Of a stretch of 36,991 bases of DNA, positions 23,323-33,198 are shown one piece after another. The translations under genes were made by a program, and so were the position numbers. The notes under the pieces were generated by a model. The model was given only the letters and a program-made list of their open reading frames with translations, ran no database searches and had not been told where the DNA came from. The first letter of the stretch is position 1. Every line of letters starts with the position of its first letter. This DNA is from Candidatus Eiseniibacteriota bacterium (lineage in GTDB: Bacteria > Eisenbacteria > RBG-16-71-46 > SZUA-252). The DNA is taken from NCBI GenBank assembly GCA_005893165.1, contig VBOR01000059.1:1-36991 (forward strand). The letters are read 5' to 3'.

Positions 23323-25139
23323 TGCGCGCCGCGCCTCTCGTTATCGCTCTGGTCCTGCTCGCGCCATGCGCCTGGGCCGCGACGGCCTCGCCTTCCGACT
23401 CGGCCGCGGTGCGCGCGGCCATCGACCAAGGGAACTTGGCCTTCGTCCGGGCCTGGCAGACCGGGGACGCGGATCTCTTCGCGTCCCTCTTCGCGCCGGA
23501 CGGCGCGCTCCTCCGTCCGGGCGGCGGGCTCATCGTCGGGCGGGACAAGATCCGGGCGCGGATGCGCGACGTCTTCTCGAACGTGCGCATGACCGAAGGC
23601 ACGATCACGACCGCCGACGTCTTCGTGATCGGCGACACGGCCTACGAGACAGGGTCCTGGAACTTCACCATCGGACCCATCGGATCCACGACCTCGGAGC
23701 CGGACTCGGGGCATTACGTCGAGATCTGGAAGCGCGACCGGACGGGCGCATGGATGATGTGGCGCGATATCGGGGTGCCTCGCATGCCTTCGGAGGAGCC
23801 AGCGGTCCCGGGCGACGCGGGATCCCCGGCGTCTCCAGCCTCGCCCCCCGCGGGGGCCGCGCCGCACGGCACGGTGCGCGGACCGCGCCGGGCCGAGTCG
23901 TCTCACGGCCCCCGGCTCAAGGCGATCCGGTTTGGACGGCTCATCGACGGCAAGGGGCACACGATCCAGGACGCGCTGGTGCTCGTGGAGGGGGATCGCA
24001 TCCGCTCGGTGGGTGCCTACTCGAAGGCTTCGATTCCGCAGGGAGCGGAGCAGTTCGACTTCACGCGCCTCACGGGAATCCCGGGCCTCATCGACGTGCA
24101 CACCCACATGACGTACTGGTGGGATCGCGCTCCGGGCTCGCGCCCCTGGCAAGAGCTCGAGGCGCGCCCCGCCATGCAGACCCTCTACCTGGCCGAGGAG
24201 AACGCGCGGCGCACGCTCGAGACGGGCGTGACCACCGTGCGCGACCTGGGATCCTTCCAATACATGGACATCTCGATGCGCGATCTCATCAATCGCGGGG
24301 CGATGGTGGGTCCGCGCATGTTCGTGGCGGGCTACGGGCTCTATCCCACGATGTCTCCCTTCCAGGACGCGCCGCAGGCCGCGGCCGGAGGAAACGCCGA
24401 CGGCGTGGAGGGTGTGCTGCGCGCCGCGAGACAGCAGATCGCCGCCGGCGCGGACGTGATCAAGATCTATGGGTCGACCGGCAGCGCCGACGACGTCACC
24501 GGATATCAGACCTACACCTACGAGGAGATGAAGGCGGCCGCGGACGTCGCGCACGAGCGGGGGAAGACGTGCGCGGTCCACTCCTACGGCCCCGACGGGG
24601 CGCGCGACGCGGTGCGCGCCGGCGCCAACTCCGTGGAGCACGCGATCGACATCGACGACGGCACGCTGCGCGAGATGGCGAGGCGCAGCGTCACCTACGT
24701 GCCCACGGTCGACCACAACCGCTACTACGCGGAGCACGCCGCGGAGTTCGGCTATGGAGACACGGCGATCGCGCATCTCGACGCCTACCGGGTCCGCAAC
24801 CTCGAGACGGTACGCCGCGCGATCCTCGCGCACGTGCCGATCGCGATGGGATCGGACGCGGTCTTCACGATGTTCGGCGAGAACACCCGCGAGCTGGGGT
24901 GGTTCGTGAAGGCGGGCATGACCCCCGCGCAGGCGCTCGCGACCGCGACCGGGAACGCCGCGGCGCTCCTGGGAATGGGGAAGGATCTGGGCGCGGTGGC
25001 GCCCGGGTACTACGCCGACCTGGTCGCGGTCGAGGGAGACCCTCTGTCCGACATCGGCGCCGTGATCGGAGGGGTGCGGTGGGTGATGAAGGGAGGCGAG
25101 GTCGTGGTGGACCGAGGGCTCAGCGCGACCCTGCGTTGA
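23322..25139 (+). CDS. Secreted two-domain protein: SnoaL/DUF4440-like domain fused to amidohydrolase
   Basis: 605 residues with a signal peptide (LVIALVLLAPCAWA, cleavage near residue 20). Residues about 25-157 are a SnoaL/DUF4440-like fold: NLAFVRAWQTGDADLFASLF, GRDKIRARMRD and VEIWKRDRTGAWMMWRDIG. A Pro/Ala-rich linker leads to an imidazolonepropionase-like amidohydrolase (about 200-600): metal ligands His260 and His262 in IDVHTHM, the Lys in VIKIYGS, His in CAVHSYG and NSVEHAID, and Asp in MGSDAVF. All expected ligands are present, so it should be an active metallo-hydrolase, perhaps a prolidase- or lactonase-like enzyme in the periplasm. It begins inside the acs stop codon and ends with a 20-base overlap into the convergent gene. 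Confidence 0.85.
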   Translation: MRAAPLVIALVLLAPCAWAATASPSDSAAVRAAIDQGNLAFVRAWQTGDADLFASLFAPDGALLRPGGGLIVGRDKIRARMRDVFSNVRMTEGTITTADVFVIGDTAYETGSWNFTIGPIGSTTSEPDSGHYVEIWKRDRTGAWMMWRDIGVPRMPSEEPAVPGDAGSPASPASPPAGAAPHGTVRGPRRAESSHGPRLKAIRFGRLIDGKGHTIQDALVLVEGDRIRSVGAYSKASIPQGAEQFDFTRLTGIPGLIDVHTHMTYWWDRAPGSRPWQELEARPAMQTLYLAEENARRTLETGVTTVRDLGSFQYMDISMRDLINRGAMVGPRMFVAGYGLYPTMSPFQDAPQAAAGGNADGVEGVLRAARQQIAAGADVIKIYGSTGSADDVTGYQTYTYEEMKAAADVAHERGKTCAVHSYGPDGARDAVRAGANSVEHAIDIDDGTLREMARRSVTYVPTVDHNRYYAEHAAEFGYGDTAIAHLDAYRVRNLETVRRAILAHVPIAMGSDAVFTMFGENTRELGWFVKAGMTPAQALATATGNAAALLGMGKDLGAVAPGYYADLVAVEGDPLSDIGAVIGGVRWVMKGGEVVVDRGLSATLR

Positions 25140-26127
25140 GCCCCAGGCGGGCGAGGTAGCGCTCTCCCCCTTCGTCGTGAAGCTCCCAGTATTTCAGCCG
25201 CGCCGATCCGCTCAATTCACCCGAGTCGTTGCTGTCCGCTCCCCACCGGCCGCTCCCCACCAGCGGATTCCACTCCCATCGGACGATCCGGTGCGGGTAC
25301 GAGGACTCAACGAAGAACGTACCCTGCGCGCCGTTCTCGATCCTCACGGAGAAGACCACGACGTGGAAGCTTCCGGCCGGCACCGCGAGCGTCCGCGGCG
25401 CCGCAAGGCGCTCGATCCGCGCGCGGGTCCACTGGAGCGCCTGGTGCGTGAGCCTTCTCCGGAAAGAGCCCGGCAGAAAAGGAACGGTGCGGCTGTCCCC
25501 TGGAGCCAGGTAGGGGCGGTTCAGCCCGCGCAACAATAAGAAAAGCTCTTCCTCCAGGATTCCTTCTTTGGGCCGGCGCTCTTCCCGCGCCACGGATTCT
25601 CCCTCGAAATAACTCGAGAGCTTCTGGCTCACGAGCCCCGGATTCACGAGCAGCTCCTCGTACACGTTCCCGCACCATTCGGTGCTGACGAACGAGACCT
25701 TCACCGGCTCGAAGTCCTCGCTCCTCACGAAGAGCGAGGTCATGGTGTTGTAGTCGTAGATTCCGGTCTGGAAATCACGGATGAGATTCAGCTTCAGCAC
25801 GTCGAAGGTGTCCTTGGGATTCCGCGAGGGATCGTCCACTTTCACGCGCATGGACCGGCTGAAGGGCTCGGTCACGTACACGGCGACCGCGTGTCCGCGC
25901 CGCTCACGTCCGTATCGGGTGACCGTGTACCTGTAGCCGTCCAGCTCCGCTTTGCCGTCATGCCAGTAGGTCCCGAACGCGGGATCGGACGCGACGGGTG
26001 CAGTGGCGGCCGCGGGGCCGGTGCGCTTCGCGGCGCGCACGCGAGCGGGGTGGAACAGGATCGCGAATACGAGCGCGACCACGAGCGCCGTCGCGGCGTC
26101 GATCGCCCCGGAGCGAATCTTCCTCAA
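25120..26127 (-). CDS. Secreted protein of unknown function, coupled to the ScfR-like regulator
   Basis: 335 residues from TTG 26127, whose last two bases are the first two of the regulator's TGA stop; AGGAAGG lies seven bases upstream. The longer frame to 26772 runs through the regulator gene and is rejected. The N-terminus is a signal peptide or anchor (AATALVVALVFAILFHPARVRA). The mature part starts FGTYWHDGKAELDGYRYTV and includes YVTEPFSRSMRVKVDDPSRN, KLNLIRDFQTGIYDYNTM, FVSTEWCGNVYEEL and FFVESSYPHRIVRWEW, a beta-rich protein with many charged and aromatic residues. I know related hypothetical proteins but no function. Translational coupling to an acetate regulator is odd for a secreted protein. 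Confidence 0.7.
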   Translation of the reverse strand: MRKIRSGAIDAATALVVALVFAILFHPARVRAAKRTGPAAATAPVASDPAFGTYWHDGKAELDGYRYTVTRYGRERRGHAVAVYVTEPFSRSMRVKVDDPSRNPKDTFDVLKLNLIRDFQTGIYDYNTMTSLFVRSEDFEPVKVSFVSTEWCGNVYEELLVNPGLVSQKLSSYFEGESVAREERRPKEGILEEELFLLLRGLNRPYLAPGDSRTVPFLPGSFRRRLTHQALQWTRARIERLAAPRTLAVPAGSFHVVVFSVRIENGAQGTFFVESSYPHRIVRWEWNPLVGSGRWGADSNDSGELSGSARLKYWELHDEGGERYLARLGLNAGSR

Positions 26128-27566
26128 GAAGGCACCTTCCTCGCGGGAGCGAAGAAGGAGATGCCGCGGACGTTCTCGTCCACGCGCAGAGGATTGTGCA
26201 TCGAAGGGAAGGCGCGCGCGCCGCAATCCATGCGCTCGCACAGCCTGCACGTGATGCCCACCGGGACCAGGCCGGCCGGATTCGAAAGGTCCATGCCGTC
26301 CGCGTAGACGAGCTGCCGCGCCGACTCGATGTCGCAGCCCAGCTCGATCGCGTAGAGGATCTCGGGCGCGTGGAATCCGCCCCGGTGCTTCCGGATGGTG
26401 CGCGCGACCGAGAAGTACGTCCTTCCGTCCGGCAGGCGCGCGATCTGGACGCGGATCTCGTTCGGCCGCTGGAAGGCGGAATGGACGTTCCAGAGCGGGC
26501 AGAGTCCGCCGAACCGGGGGAAGTGGATGCCGGTCGCACTGAACTTCTTCGAGATGTTCCCGGCGATGTCGATCCGGACCATGTGAAAAGGTACCCCTTC
26601 GGCGCCTTTTCGTTGCAGCGATGTGAGGCGGTGGCAAGCCTGTTCGTAGTTCACGCGAAAGCGGTGCTGGAGGAGATCCAGGTCGTAGCGCTCCTCCTGC
26701 GCCGCCCTCAGGAACTCGGCGTAGGGCATGAGCACCGCTCCGGAGAAGTAGTTCGCGAGCGCCACGCGGCAAAGCGCCCGCGATTCGTCGGAGGTGAGCT
26801 CGGGCGCTACCGTGATGCGGTCGATCATGCTCGAGCAGTCGAGGAGCCCGATCTGATAGGCGAGCTGGAAGTTCCTCGACCCGCGACGGAGCACCTCGGA
26901 GATCTGGAGCCTGCGCCGCTTCGGGTCGTAGTGGCGCACGGTCGAGCCCATCTCGCCCGCCTTCATCACCTGGACTTTGACCTTGTGCTTCTTCTCGAGG
27001 TAAGCGGCCATGGATCCGAAGAGATCCTCCGCCTCCAGCCTCGCCTCCGGCCAGAGCCGCTCCGCTTCGCCTTCAAGCTCCGGGAAATGATTCCGGTACC
27101 TCTGGATCAGATCGGTCACCTGCTCCGAGGCCATGCCGCCCCGGTCGATCCCGGTCAGGTCCTGGCGGTCGAGCACCTGCGCGGCCAGGGTCGCCGCCGA
27201 GCCGCGCGTCTCGAGGAACGCGTGGTGAAGATGCAGCATGGCGCGCGCGATCTCCGGATTCGATGCCGCCAGCTCGCGCGTCTCCGCCTCGGAAGGGATG
27301 TTTCCTTCGAAGATCGGATCCCCGAACACCTCCATGAGGGTTGCCGCCAGCTTTGTGTCCTCGCCTTCGGCGAAGGACTTCATGTCGAAGCCGGCGAACT
27401 GCGAGAGCCGGATGAGGAGGTTCGCGCTGAGGGGACGGCGGTCGTGCTCGATGAGATTGAGGTAGCTGGCGGAGACGCCCAGGCGCTCCGCCATGGCGGT
27501 CTGCGAGAGCCCCTCGCGCAGCCGCAACGCGCGTATGCGCTTACCGAGGTGCTGGATCGATCTCAT
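26124..27566 (-). CDS. XRE-family regulator of the ScfR/RamB short-chain acyl-CoA type
   Basis: 480 residues in the typical order: helix-turn-helix of the XRE class (residues 8-62, LREGLSQTAMAERLGVSASY), an ImmA/IrrE-like peptidase-derived middle domain without a metal-binding HExxH motif (DCSSMIDRITV, where HEL would be expected), and a C-terminal domain with the Cys cluster TCRLCERMDCGARAFPS. Regulators of this family (RamB, ScfR, PccR) control acetate and propionate metabolism, including the glyoxylate shunt, by sensing acyl-CoA levels. It is divergent from aceB-aceA, with paired inverted repeats between. ATG 27566 is leaderless: TAAAAT ends six bases upstream. Confidence 0.9.
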   Translation of the reverse strand: MRSIQHLGKRIRALRLREGLSQTAMAERLGVSASYLNLIEHDRRPLSANLLIRLSQFAGFDMKSFAEGEDTKLAATLMEVFGDPIFEGNIPSEAETRELAASNPEIARAMLHLHHAFLETRGSAATLAAQVLDRQDLTGIDRGGMASEQVTDLIQRYRNHFPELEGEAERLWPEARLEAEDLFGSMAAYLEKKHKVKVQVMKAGEMGSTVRHYDPKRRRLQISEVLRRGSRNFQLAYQIGLLDCSSMIDRITVAPELTSDESRALCRVALANYFSGAVLMPYAEFLRAAQEERYDLDLLQHRFRVNYEQACHRLTSLQRKGAEGVPFHMVRIDIAGNISKKFSATGIHFPRFGGLCPLWNVHSAFQRPNEIRVQIARLPDGRTYFSVARTIRKHRGGFHAPEILYAIELGCDIESARQLVYADGMDLSNPAGLVPVGITCRLCERMDCGARAFPSMHNPLRVDENVRGISFFAPARKVPS

Positions 27567-27572
27567 AGGGAT

Positions 27573-27601
27573 ATTTTACCACATTTCACTTTTTACAACA
27601 A
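27573..27601 (-). promoter_or_regulatory. Leaderless promoter of the ScfR-like gene
   Basis: On the minus strand, TTGTTG (27601 to 27596), 17-base spacer, TAAAAT (27578 to 27573), then six bases to ATG 27566. The -35 box overlaps the left arm of the 22-bp inverted repeat at 27598-27619, so binding there would repress the gene. Confidence 0.7.
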
Positions 27602-27619
27602 CAATTGACAAATTGTTGT
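27598..27619. promoter_or_regulatory. 22-bp perfect inverted repeat, likely ScfR-like operator
   Basis: ACAACAATT (27598-27606), spacer GACA, AATTGTTGT (27611-27619): perfect 9-bp arms. It overlaps the regulator's -35 box and lies about 30 bases upstream of the aceB -35 box. A dimeric regulator bound here could repress itself and act on aceB. The assignment to the ScfR-like protein rests on position. Confidence 0.65.
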
Positions 27620-27624
27620 CACGT

Positions 27625-27649
27625 TAACTAATTATTTAACAAATAGTTA
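27625..27649. promoter_or_regulatory. Second AT-rich inverted repeat next to the aceB promoter
   Basis: TAACTA (27625-27630) pairs with TAGTTA (27644-27649), and the inner TATTT (27633-27637) pairs with AAATA (27641-27645) around AAC. It abuts the aceB -35 box at 27650. It may be a second, weaker binding site. Confidence 0.45.
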
Positions 27650-27678
27650 TTGTTCTGGCGCCATGAGGTTGTTAATCT
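27650..27678 (+). promoter_or_regulatory. Leaderless promoter of aceB
   Basis: TTGTTC (27650-27655), 17-base spacer, TAATCT (27673-27678), then six bases to ATG 27685. There is no ribosome site in front of the ATG, so the message likely begins at or next to the start codon. Confidence 0.7.
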
Positions 27679-27684
27679 TGTCGT

Positions 27685-29325
<1,641 letters not shown>

Positions 29326-29363
29326 GCACGAACCCGAGTGCCCCAGCCAGAGGAGAATCTCCC

Positions 29364-30758
29364 ATGCCGGCAACGCGCGAAGGGCAATCCAGAGGAAGCA
29401 AGGTCCAACCCAAAGCGAACGGACACGCGAACGGCCGCGCCACGAAGAACGCGGCCCCATCCGAGACGGCCCGGATGCCGAAGCCCGAGTCCGCGCGTGC
29501 GGGCCGGTGGGCGGGAATCAGCCGCCCCTATTCCGACGAAGACGTCCTGCGCCTCCGGGGATCGGTTCGCGTGGAGCACACGCTCGCGAGGCTGGGGGCC
29601 GAGCGCCTCTGGGATCTCCTCATGAAGCAGGATTACGTGGCGGCTCTGGGCGCCCTCACCGGAAACCAGGCGGTGCAGCAGGTGAAGGCGGGCCTTCAGG
29701 CGATCTATCTCAGCGGCTGGCAGGTCGCGGCCGACGCCAACCTTTCGGGGCAGACCTATCCCGACCAGAGCCTCTATCCCGCGAACAGTGTTCCAAGCGT
29801 CGTGCGCCGCATCAACCAGGCGCTCCTCCGCGCGGATCAGATCGAGCACGCCGAGGCCATGGAGAAGAGCAAGACCAACGGAGCGAACGGCGGCGGGCCG
29901 AGGCACTGGCTCGCGCCCATCCTCGCGGACGCGGAAGCGGGCTTCGGCGGTCCCCTGAACGCCTTCGAGCTGATGAAGGGAATGATCGAGGCGGGCGCCT
30001 CGGGTGTGCATTTCGAGGACCAGCTCTCGTCGGAGAAGAAGTGCGGCCACCTCGGCGGCAAGGTGCTCATTCCCACCGGTGCCTTCATCCGCACGCTGGT
30101 GGCGGCGAGGCTGGCGGCCGACGTGATGGACGTGCCGACGGTCCTCGTGGCGCGCACCGACGCGGACAGCGCCAAGCTCCTCACGAGCGACGTGGACGAG
30201 CGCGACCGGGAGTTCCTGACCGGGGAGCGCACGCCGGAAGGCTTCTTCCGGATGAAGGGCGGCCTCCCGTGCGCCATCGCGCGCGCCGTGGCCTACGCGC
30301 CCTACGCTGATCTCCTCTGGTGCGAGACATCCTCACCCAATCTCGACGAAGCCCGAGAGTTCGCGGAGGGGGTGCACGCGAAGTTCCCCGGCAAGATGCT
30401 CGCCTACAACTGCTCGCCCTCCTTCAACTGGAAGGCCAAGCTGGATCCCGCGACGATCGCGAAATTCCAGAAGGAGCTGGCGGCGATGGGCTACAAGTTC
30501 CAGTTCGTGACGCTGGCGGGATTCCACGCGCTGAACCTCAGCATGTTCGAGCTGGCGCGCGCCTACCGGGAGCGGGGCATGGCGGCCTATTCGGAATTAC
30601 AAGAGTTGGAATTCGCCGCCGAGGCGCACGGCTATTCCGCGACGCGGCATCAGCGCGAGGTCGGCACCGGGTACTTCGATCAGGTGATCCAGACGATCAC
30701 GGGCGGGCTGTCTTCCACCGTGGCGTTACAGGGATCGACCGAGAAAGCCCAGTTCTAG
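29364..30758 (+). CDS. aceA: Isocitrate lyase
   Basis: 464 residues from ATG 29364, which has AGAGGAGA (29349-29356) seven bases upstream. ATG 29322, overlapping the aceB stop, is in frame and would add 14 residues but lacks that site; it remains possible. The enzyme splits isocitrate into succinate and glyoxylate. The catalytic motif KKCGH is at 225-229 (Cys227); also seen are [59 protein letters not shown] and [10 protein letters not shown]. About 45 residues at the N-terminus are low-complexity (Lys, Asn, Ala, Gly rich) and precede the usual start of the fold. It is the second gene of the aceB operon. Confidence 0.95.
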   Translation: MPATREGQSRGSKVQPKANGHANGRATKNAAPSETARMPKPESARAGRWAGISRPYSDEDVLRLRGSVRVEHTLARLGAERLWDLLMKQDYVAALGALTGNQAVQQVKAGLQAIYLSGWQVAADANLSGQTYPDQSLYPANSVPSVVRRINQALLRADQIEHAEAMEKSKTNGANGGGPRHWLAPILADAEAGFGGPLNAFELMKGMIEAGASGVHFEDQLSSEKKCGHLGGKVLIPTGAFIRTLVAARLAADVMDVPTVLVARTDADSAKLLTSDVDERDREFLTGERTPEGFFRMKGGLPCAIARAVAYAPYADLLWCETSSPNLDEAREFAEGVHAKFPGKMLAYNCSPSFNWKAKLDPATIAKFQKELAAMGYKFQFVTLAGFHALNLSMFELARAYRERGMAAYSELQELEFAAEAHGYSATRHQREVGTGYFDQVIQTITGGLSSTVALQGSTEKAQF

Positions 30759-30787
30759 CGCCAGGACGCGGGTCGCGGGACCGATTG

Positions 30788-31912
30788 CTAGCGCTCGATT
30801 CCCAGGCCGCGCGCGGCGAGCGTTCCCGCCTCGGAGCGAAACGCCTTCAGATCCTTGTGCCCTCCGGCGTGGATTGAATTCGTGAGGAGCACGAAGTAGG
30901 CGTCGTTCACGGGATCGATCCACATCGAGACGCCGGTGTAGCCCGAGTGCCCGTAGGATTCTCCGGAGAAGAGCGCTCCGCGCGGCGAGTCGTACGGGCT
31001 CTCGATGTCGAATCCGAACCCGCGCCGCACTCCGAGCCCCGGCCGGCATTGGTTCGTGGTCATGGCTCGCACCGTCTCGCGCCGGAGGACGCGCCGCCCG
31101 CCCGTACCGCTGGAGAGCCCGCCACGAAGCAGCATCTGGCAGAAGCGTCCCACCTCCTCCGCGGTCCCGAAGACTCCGGCGTTCCCCGCCACTCCCATCA
31201 TCGCGCGTGATCGCGCGCGCGGATCGTGCACGCGGCCACGCAGCCACGGACCGCCGCTCCCCCGCTCGCGCTCGGTGGGCGCGATGCGCGAGCGATCGGT
31301 CGCGAGCGGACGGAATCGGGTATCGGTCAGGCCCAGCGGCCGGAAGATCCGTTCCCTCGAGAGCCGATCGAGGGATTTGCCGCTGACCCGCTCCGCGACC
31401 GCTTGCAGGAGCATGTAGCCCACGTCGCTGTAGACGAACCGCTCCTCGGGAGGCGCGTCGACCGGCTCGCGCGCGATGGCGGTATAGAGGGCCGATTTCC
31501 CGCGCTGGTAGTCCTCCAGGGGGTTCATCGCGGGAAGGCCGCTCGTGTGGGTGAGAAGGGTGCTCACGGGAATCGCGCCCGCGGCGCTTCCGCGGAGCTC
31601 CTTGATGTGGCGCTCCACCGGGTCCGCGATCCCCAAGGCTCCTTCCGCCGCCAGGTCGAGCACGAGAGGTGCCGTGACCATCGGCTTCGTGAGCGAGGCG
31701 AGGTCGAAGATCGTGCGCTCGGTCATCGCCTCAGGGCGCGGCTTGAGCGCGCGATTCCCCAGCGCGGCGCGATGCATCTTGCCGCGCCCGCGTCCCGCGG
31801 CGATCACCGCGCCCGGCACGAGCCCCTCCTCGATCCGCGACTGAAGAAAGCCGTACAGCGGCATGAAGGCGGAGACGGAAGCCGGAGCCCGGAGGATCGC
31901 GGTCTTGGGCAT
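30788..31912 (-). CDS. Serine hydrolase of the beta-lactamase/CubicO family
   Basis: 374 residues from ATG 31912. Class C beta-lactamase-like fold with the catalytic SxxK at 73-76 (SLTK), the Tyr motif YSD at 161-163 (in place of YxN) and GHSGYTGV near the C-terminus in the KTG position. TLLTHTSGLPAM is a typical block. Such proteins cleave esters, amides or D-amino acid peptides; the exact substrate is unknown. No signal peptide is evident, so it may be cytoplasmic. The frame continues upstream to 32338, but that part is antisense to the rhomboid gene and is rejected. TATCCT ends seven bases before the ATG, so the gene is probably leaderless. It converges on aceA with a 29-base gap. Confidence 0.88.
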   Translation of the reverse strand: MPKTAILRAPASVSAFMPLYGFLQSRIEEGLVPGAVIAAGRGRGKMHRAALGNRALKPRPEAMTERTIFDLASLTKPMVTAPLVLDLAAEGALGIADPVERHIKELRGSAAGAIPVSTLLTHTSGLPAMNPLEDYQRGKSALYTAIAREPVDAPPEERFVYSDVGYMLLQAVAERVSGKSLDRLSRERIFRPLGLTDTRFRPLATDRSRIAPTERERGSGGPWLRGRVHDPRARSRAMMGVAGNAGVFGTAEEVGRFCQMLLRGGLSSGTGGRRVLRRETVRAMTTNQCRPGLGVRRGFGFDIESPYDSPRGALFSGESYGHSGYTGVSMWIDPVNDAYFVLLTNSIHAGGHKDLKAFRSEAGTLAARGLGIER

Positions 31913-31919
31913 CGGCGGC

Positions 31920-31925
31920 AGGATA
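31920..31925 (-). promoter_or_regulatory. Possible leaderless promoter of the serine hydrolase
   Basis: TATCCT on the minus strand ends seven bases before ATG 31912; the -35 box is weak and no ribosome site is present. The divergent rhomboid gene has TAGGCT (31961-31966) nine bases before its ATG, so it may be near-leaderless too. Confidence 0.4.
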
Positions 31926-31975
31926 GCGGATTTCGCTCGCCAAAGGGCTCGCCGTCTCACTAGGCTCCCGGGGCC

Positions 31976-32656
31976 ATGATTCCGCTCCGGGATCGAAATC
32001 CGTCGGGGAGTTTCCCCGGCGTCACGCTCCTCCTGATCCTCATCAACGTGTTCGTCTTCATCTACGAGGTCCAGCTGGGCCCCGGGATCTCCTCCTTCCT
32101 GAAGCGTCATGCGCTGGTTCCGGCCGAAGTCACCGGGAGCCTCAGGTTCGGCACGATCAGCCTCGCCGATACCATCGCGCCGTTCTTCACCTCGATGTTC
32201 CTCCACGGTGGATGGCTTCACCTCATCTCGAACATGTGGTTCCTCTGGATCTTCGGGGACAACGTGGAGGACGCGCTCGGAAAGATGCGCTACATCCTCT
32301 TCTACACGGCGTGCGGGCTTATCGCCGCGTTCACGCACTTCCTGGTCGAGCCGGGATCGACGCTGCCGGTCATCGGCGCGAGCGGGGCGATCGCCGGAGT
32401 GCTCGGCGCCTACGCGGTGCTGTTCCCCGGCGCGCGTGTCGTCACGCTCGTTCCGGTGTTCTTCTTCCTACAAGTGATGGAGCTGCCCGCGCTGCTCATC
32501 CTCGGGTACTGGTTCGTGCTCCAGATCCTGAGCGGGTCCCTGGAAGGATTGGCCCCGACGAGCAGCGGGGGCGTGGCCTGGTGGGCCCATATCGGAGGGT
32601 TCCTGGCCGGGGTGGTCCTGGTGCTCGTCATGCGGCCGCGGAGGGTGACCATCTGA
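31976..32656 (+). CDS. Rhomboid-family intramembrane serine protease
   Basis: 226 residues with six membrane segments. The catalytic dyad is present: Ser136 in the GASG motif (134-137) and His205 in AHIGGFLAG, and the HGGWLHLISNMWFLWIFG block with its His and Asn residues lies between helices 1 and 2. Rhomboids cut substrates within the membrane, near helix-breaking residues. The N-terminus MIPLRDRNPSG is short and cytoplasmic, as usual. No partner genes nearby suggest a substrate. It is divergent from the serine hydrolase and has no ribosome site, so its message is likely leaderless or nearly so. The 115 bases after it, up to ccmE, contain no gene. Confidence 0.92.
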   Translation: MIPLRDRNPSGSFPGVTLLLILINVFVFIYEVQLGPGISSFLKRHALVPAEVTGSLRFGTISLADTIAPFFTSMFLHGGWLHLISNMWFLWIFGDNVEDALGKMRYILFYTACGLIAAFTHFLVEPGSTLPVIGASGAIAGVLGAYAVLFPGARVVTLVPVFFFLQVMELPALLILGYWFVLQILSGSLEGLAPTSSGGVAWWAHIGGFLAGVVLVLVMRPRRVTI

Positions 32657-32771
32657 GGGAACGGCGCATCCAAGAGCACCGCCGAGGTTTACCTGGACCG
32701 GAAGGGCCCATTCCTACACAATCGGGCCGTGCAGCGGCACTCCTCCAATCCTGTAAGCAAAAGGAATCACA

Positions 32772-33182
32772 ATGGGTAACAGGGTTCGACTCGCCGTGCT
32801 GTCGCTGGTCGTCATCGCCGCGGTGGGATATTTGATCCTGACCGGGGTGAAGCAGACTGGAATGCAATACATGACGGTCACGGAGCTGGCGCGGCTCGAC
32901 CACGCGCCCAAGGCGGAAGGATTTCGCCTGGACGGGGTCGTCGCGCCGGGGAGCGTCGTGTACGACCAGCGCGAGCCCAAGCTCCAGTTCAAGATGACGG
33001 ACGGAAAGGAAAAGATCGCCGTGGTCTACGACGGGCTCATGCCCGATGCCTTCGCCGACGGGCGCGAGGTGGTCGTCGAGGGCGCGTACCGGCACGGCGA
33101 CCGCGCGCTCTACGCCTCCAAGCTGGTCACCAAGTGTCCATCCAAGTACGAGGCGAAAGGGCTGGGGAAGGACAAGTCGTGA
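32772..33182 (+). CDS. ccmE: Cytochrome c maturation heme chaperone CcmE, CxxxY type
   Basis: 136 residues. CcmE holds heme covalently in the periplasm and passes it to CcmF. An N-terminal membrane anchor (LAVLSLVVIAAVGYLIL) precedes the OB-fold: YMTVTELARLDHAPK, GFRLDGVVAPGSVVYD, LQFKMTDGKEKIAVVYDG and REVVVEGAYRHGDRALYASK. The heme-binding motif is C122-x-x-x-Y126 (CPSKY), with Cys in place of the His of the E. coli HxxxY. This variant is known from Desulfovibrio and archaea. AAGGA is seven bases before the ATG. It starts the operon with ccmF and ccmH; ccmA, ccmB, ccmC and ccmD are not in the window. Confidence 0.92.
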   Translation: MGNRVRLAVLSLVVIAAVGYLILTGVKQTGMQYMTVTELARLDHAPKAEGFRLDGVVAPGSVVYDQREPKLQFKMTDGKEKIAVVYDGLMPDAFADGREVVVEGAYRHGDRALYASKLVTKCPSKYEAKGLGKDKS

Positions 33183-33198
33183 GTCGGAGGGCTCCATC

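Noticed and set aside
22989..24833. Long minus-strand open frame opposite acs and the amidohydrolase
   Set aside because: Antisense shadow of two well-recognised genes; no recognisable domain.
26128..26772. Upstream extension of the secreted-protein frame beyond TTG 26127
   Set aside because: It runs out of phase through the ScfR-like gene and would bury the signal peptide.
31913..32338. Upstream extension of the serine hydrolase frame
   Set aside because: It is antisense to the rhomboid gene and encodes a low-quality charged sequence; ATG 31912 fits the family start and a -10 box.
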